Assembly: GCA_007644065.1 (NCBI GenBank)
Contig: VJWN01000001.1
Span: 1,626,340-1,690,339 of the forward strand
DNA: 64,000 nt
Direction of reading: 5' to 3'
Origin: Margaritispora aquatica
Taxonomy: Eukaryota; Ascomycota; Leotiomycetes; Helotiales; Discinellaceae
This document shows positions 61,501 to 64,000 of this stretch, one piece after another. Under the pieces are notes generated by a model. It searched no databases and was not told where the DNA came from. It saw only the letters and a program-made list of their open reading frames with translations. Every line of letters starts with the position of its first letter. Positions within the stretch are counted from its first letter, which is position 1. Made by a program: the position numbers and the translations under genes.

Positions 61501-62217
61501 ATGGTTCACCTCACCTCTCTCCTCATCACCATCCCCCTCCTCCTCGCAACCACTAGCACTGCAATCCCCTTCGGTATCTCCCCGGCAAAGAATTGGAGAC
61601 GCGAAGCTGCTGCTGTTGCTGAGGCAGAGCCTGCCGACTGGAAACGAGAAGCTAGTCCATTCTTCCCCAACAAGGACTGGAAGAAGAGAAGTCCAGAGGC
61701 AGAACCCGCCGATTGGAAGAAGAGAAGCCCAGAGGCAGAGCCAGCTGACTGGAGACGAGAAGCTAGTCCATTCTTCCCCAACAAGGACTGGAAGAAGAGA
61801 AGTCCAGAACCAGAGCCAGCTGATTGGAAACGAGAAGCTAGCCCCGGCGCCCCAAGTTGGAAGAAGAGAAGCCCAGAAGCAGAGGCAGCTGACTGGAAGC
61901 GAGAAGCAAGTCCCAGCCTCCCAGCCGGAGGCTGGAAGAGGAGCCCCGAAGCAGAGGCTCAACCAGAACCAGCTCCCATCACACCCGCCCGCCCATTTAA
62001 GCGTGAAGCCGCACCAGAGCCAGCCGACTGGAAACGCGCCGCCAACCCCATCGCATGGATCGACCACATCCCATGGAGGAGGAATCCCGAGGCAGCTCCT
62101 ATTACGCCCGCGCATCCGTTCAAGCGTGAAGCCGCACCCGAACCAGCCGACTGGAAACGAGATGCGGCGGCTCTGGTCCCTGCTGGGTTGGAGAAGCCTG
62201 CTCTGTTGGCTGTTTAG
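61501..62217 (+). CDS. Repetitive secreted peptide precursor with 15 Kex2-type dibasic sites (KEP candidate)
   Basis: Intronless, 238 residues, no cysteine. Signal peptide about 1-21 (LTSLLITIPLLLATTSTA). The rest is a string of 16 segments separated by KR, KKR or RR at residues 33, 48, 61, 73, 85, 98, 110, 121, 133, 146, 167, 178, 193, 208 and 219. Each site is directly preceded by Trp (13 times) or Phe (twice). Segments include EASPFFPNKDW (twice), SPEAEPADW (twice), SPEPEPADW, SPEAEAADW, EASPGAPSW, EASPSLPAGGW, EAAPEPADW (twice), AANPIAWIDHIPW and NPEAAPITPAHPF. They start with Glu-Ala, Ser-Pro, Ala-Pro or Asn-Pro pairs, the kind trimmed by dipeptidyl aminopeptidases. The architecture matches kexin-processed secreted peptides, alpha-pheromone precursors and dikaritin (UstA-type) precursors. 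No pheromone core (W-C...C) is present. Two DNA segments 111 bp apart (from 61648 and 61759) are nearly identical, showing recent duplication. Confidence 0.85.
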   Translation: MVHLTSLLITIPLLLATTSTAIPFGISPAKNWRREAAAVAEAEPADWKREASPFFPNKDWKKRSPEAEPADWKKRSPEAEPADWRREASPFFPNKDWKKRSPEPEPADWKREASPGAPSWKKRSPEAEAADWKREASPSLPAGGWKRSPEAEAQPEPAPITPARPFKREAAPEPADWKRAANPIAWIDHIPWRRNPEAAPITPAHPFKREAAPEPADWKRDAAALVPAGLEKPALLAV

Positions 62218-63561
62218 GAGATACATTTTGGTTTTCGGGTGGGAGGGGGAAAGGAAGGTGAATGATCGGAGGAAAGTAAGTGAGTGTGTGTATGCGTGTG
62301 ATGCGGGACAGACACAGATATGGAGGGAGGGTGTTATTTTTTATAGGTATTTTGCAGCCGAGCTAGTAGGAGAGTAGCAGAGGAGCAGAGTATGAGAGTA
62401 GAAGAGAAGTGTTATTCAACATAACACTTCACAACACTTCATAACATTTGATAACACTTCACAATATATGAGCGTGAGCTCACAAGCAAGGGCAAGGGCA
62501 AAAGCAAGGAGAAGTTAAATTCTTACAATGTCAGGATAGATAGGTACAGAATACAGAATACAGAATACAGATGTTACACTTTCCCAAAACAAGGAGGTTC
62601 TTCTCGCTTTTTGAACCCCCAAAAACAACAACAGCAAGAGAGATAATGTGCATTCCTTCCCAGTTTAAGAAGATGAGTGGGAATTTGTAATAGCATTCAC
62701 TAAACACACTAAACATACCAATGCATATTTGCATCTTATTGTTTTGTCCCAAAATCACCAACTTACTTACTTACTTACCTGACATATTCAAACACCATCA
62801 AGTTTAAAAAAGATGAATAGTGTCCCCATAGCTACTGGAAAGACAAAACAAGATCAATTCACATACAACACATCACGCGCAGAGAAGACAGAGAGACAGC
62901 ATGTTGGGATATTGTTACATTTGAGGAAGCAAAGATGAGCACCTTCTCATCTCACGCTCACTCGCTGCTAATTAAAGTAAGACTTACACCTACAAGCCAT
63001 CAACCACTACCCAGCCAGTATTTTGTAAATCAGCCAAATGACCAACCAACACGTACCAGAGCCATGTCAGAAAGCAAGCACGGAGGCAGGCAGGTAAACC
63101 GAACCCCAGACCATTCCCTCAGACCCATTTCCTTTCATGCTATGCCATTCGCGCCAGTGTGGCATTCCCCAACGCACAAAAAACCAAACGCCAAATACAA
63201 CTCCGTCGCTGATGTGATGTGATAATTTTCTCCTCCAATTTTAGTACAACAAAAAAAGCAAAGATCTTTCCAGATCACCAATGCCGCACGACAGAACAGG
63301 CAGAGCAAGTTTAATTGATGCTGTCAGAGAGGGTGTGAAAACCCATACCATTCTGATGTGTAGTCATAGAATATGCCGCAAAGAAGAATCCTAGTATTAC
63401 AAAAAAAAGAACAAAGAAAAACCCGTGACAGCCGCCGAGATGAGGGTATTTGTGGCTGTTCTGTCAGAAACGCCGTGATATGCAGTGCAATGCAAAAAAG
63501 AAAACGTAATGTTGCAAAACCATTTGTAGTGCTCCAGGATTCCAGTATGGCAATGGCCTGA
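62218..63561. other. Intergenic between convergent genes
   Basis: Holds the hairpin and repeats described above, a short CTTA run near 62760-62778, and 3' flanks. No gene recognised. Confidence 0.5.
62406..62460. repeat. Perfect hairpin followed by 10-bp repeats, 3' of the peptide-precursor gene
   Basis: GAAGTGTTAT (62406-62415) and ATAACACTTC (62421-62430) form a perfect 10-bp stem with a 5-base loop. The right arm then recurs as degenerate 10-mers (ACAACACTTC, ATAACATTTG, ATAACACTTC) to 62460. It lies about 190 bp beyond the stop codon, probably in the 3' UTR or just past it. Confidence 0.85.
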
Positions 63562-64000
63562 TCATTCGTCGTGTAGATATGTGCATTTATCTCCCTTGAC
63601 GCACTTTCCTTCGCGATAGAATCGACATGGCTTCTTCTTGCCCTTATACTCGCCGTTCTGGTCGAACAAGGCTGAATCGGGAACGGTTGTCTTTGGTACG
63701 AAGTTACGTTGCTTAGACTTTCCGTTTTGATTTCCATTCTGATTTCCGTTCTCATTCCAAGCTCCATCCCATCCTCGTTGTTCGTGTCCATTGTATTCGT
63801 TTTGTTGGTTTGAGATGGCATTGGCATTGGCCCAGCTGTTGTAGTCGAATTGTTGGACTGGTGGCGCAGAAGCTTCGCTCTGGTAGCCGGCAAGCAGGTT
63901 TTGAACTTGCTGAGCCATATCAGGGACTTGTTGAGTATTGTTTGAGTGGCTTGCCATTGGTTGTGTAACTGGGAGGAAAGGGTTTACTGGTGGTAGCGGC
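63562..64000 (-). CDS. CCCH zinc-finger protein, C-terminal part (5' end outside window)
   Basis: Probable RNA-binding protein. At the C-terminus, CRFYREGKCVKGDKCTYLHDE is a C-x7-C-x5-C-x3-H finger (quoted from the first Cys), ending at the stop. Upstream are a Gln/Asn-rich stretch (NENGNQNGNQNGKSKQ) and QQVQNLLAGYQ. The first ATG in the window is at 63957, but the same frame stays open to the window edge and reads as Pro-rich coding sequence (PLPPVNPFLPVTQP), so the gene most likely continues beyond 64000. A single CCCH finger at the C-terminus suggests an mRNA-processing or decay factor; the specific role cannot be told from this part. Confidence 0.85.
   Translation of the reverse strand, partial: PLPPVNPFLPVTQPMASHSNNTQQVPDMAQQVQNLLAGYQSEASAPPVQQFDYNSWANANAISNQQNEYNGHEQRGWDGAWNENGNQNGNQNGKSKQRNFVPKTTVPDSALFDQNGEYKGKKKPCRFYREGKCVKGDKCTYLHDE

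Noticed and set aside
61501..62217. Alpha-pheromone precursor identity for the repetitive protein
   Set aside because: Known filamentous-ascomycete alpha pheromones have a W-C...C core; this protein has no cysteine at all and its repeats vary in sequence.
61483..62226. 247-codon ORF antisense to the peptide precursor, with a repetitive Trp/Leu/Ser-rich translation
   Set aside because: It arises from the regular codon use of the sense repeats. The sense frame has a signal peptide, ordered dibasic sites and a TATA box; the antisense has none of these.

Overview
This is nuclear DNA from a filamentous ascomycete (Pezizomycotina). Genes are compact, with short introns (about 45-100 nt; GTAAGT/GTATGT-like donors, CTAAC/CTGAC-like branch points). 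The gene set (HET protein, Zn2Cys6 regulators, UstYa-like DUF3328 protein, CFEM-like protein, DUF3455 protein) is typical of that group. I lean towards Leotiomycetes/Helotiales, from general resemblance only. I rebuilt exons by hand, checking splice sites and phase; most multi-exon models close exactly in frame. No rRNA, tRNA, CRISPR or intact transposon was recognised.

Layout. 0-5 kb: the 5' part of a Mep2-type ammonium permease (cut by the window start), a three-exon membrane protein of unknown function and a class I glutamine-amidotransferase-like gene. 5-12 kb: a short Zn2Cys6 protein, a gene-poor 4 kb, then the 24-kDa [2Fe-2S] subunit of complex I. 12-17 kb: an aquaporin-like protein and an APC-family amino-acid permease. 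17-27 kb: a full-length Zn2Cys6 regulator, an aminodeoxychorismate-lyase-like enzyme divergent from TOM70, and a HET-domain protein. 27-32 kb: no supported gene. 32-43 kb: a secreted DUF3455 protein, a small conserved hydrophilic protein, the cell-wall-integrity MAP kinase (Slt2 type), an unknown protein, cytoplasmic TrpRS divergent from a PRELI/MSF1 protein. 42-51 kb: a secreted S10 carboxypeptidase, a UstYa-like (DUF3328) membrane protein, mitochondrial release factor 1 divergent from gamma-glutamyltransferase. 51-64 kb: a CFEM-like membrane-anchored protein, an A1 aspartic protease without a signal peptide, a CaCA cation exchanger with an Asp/Ser loop, a repetitive secreted precursor cut by dibasic sites, and the C-terminal part of a CCCH zinc-finger protein.

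Most genes are unrelated housekeeping genes in mixed orientation, so there is no obvious single pathway cluster. The most interesting locus is 61501-62217. It encodes a cysteine-free, signal-peptide-bearing precursor with 15 dibasic (Kex2-type) sites. Every site is directly preceded by Trp or Phe, and the intervening peptides begin with X-Ala/X-Pro dipeptides of the kind removed by dipeptidyl aminopeptidases. It looks like an undescribed kexin-processed secreted peptide (KEP) family. A UstYa-like protein 15 kb away makes a RiPP link conceivable, but the genes between them are unrelated.
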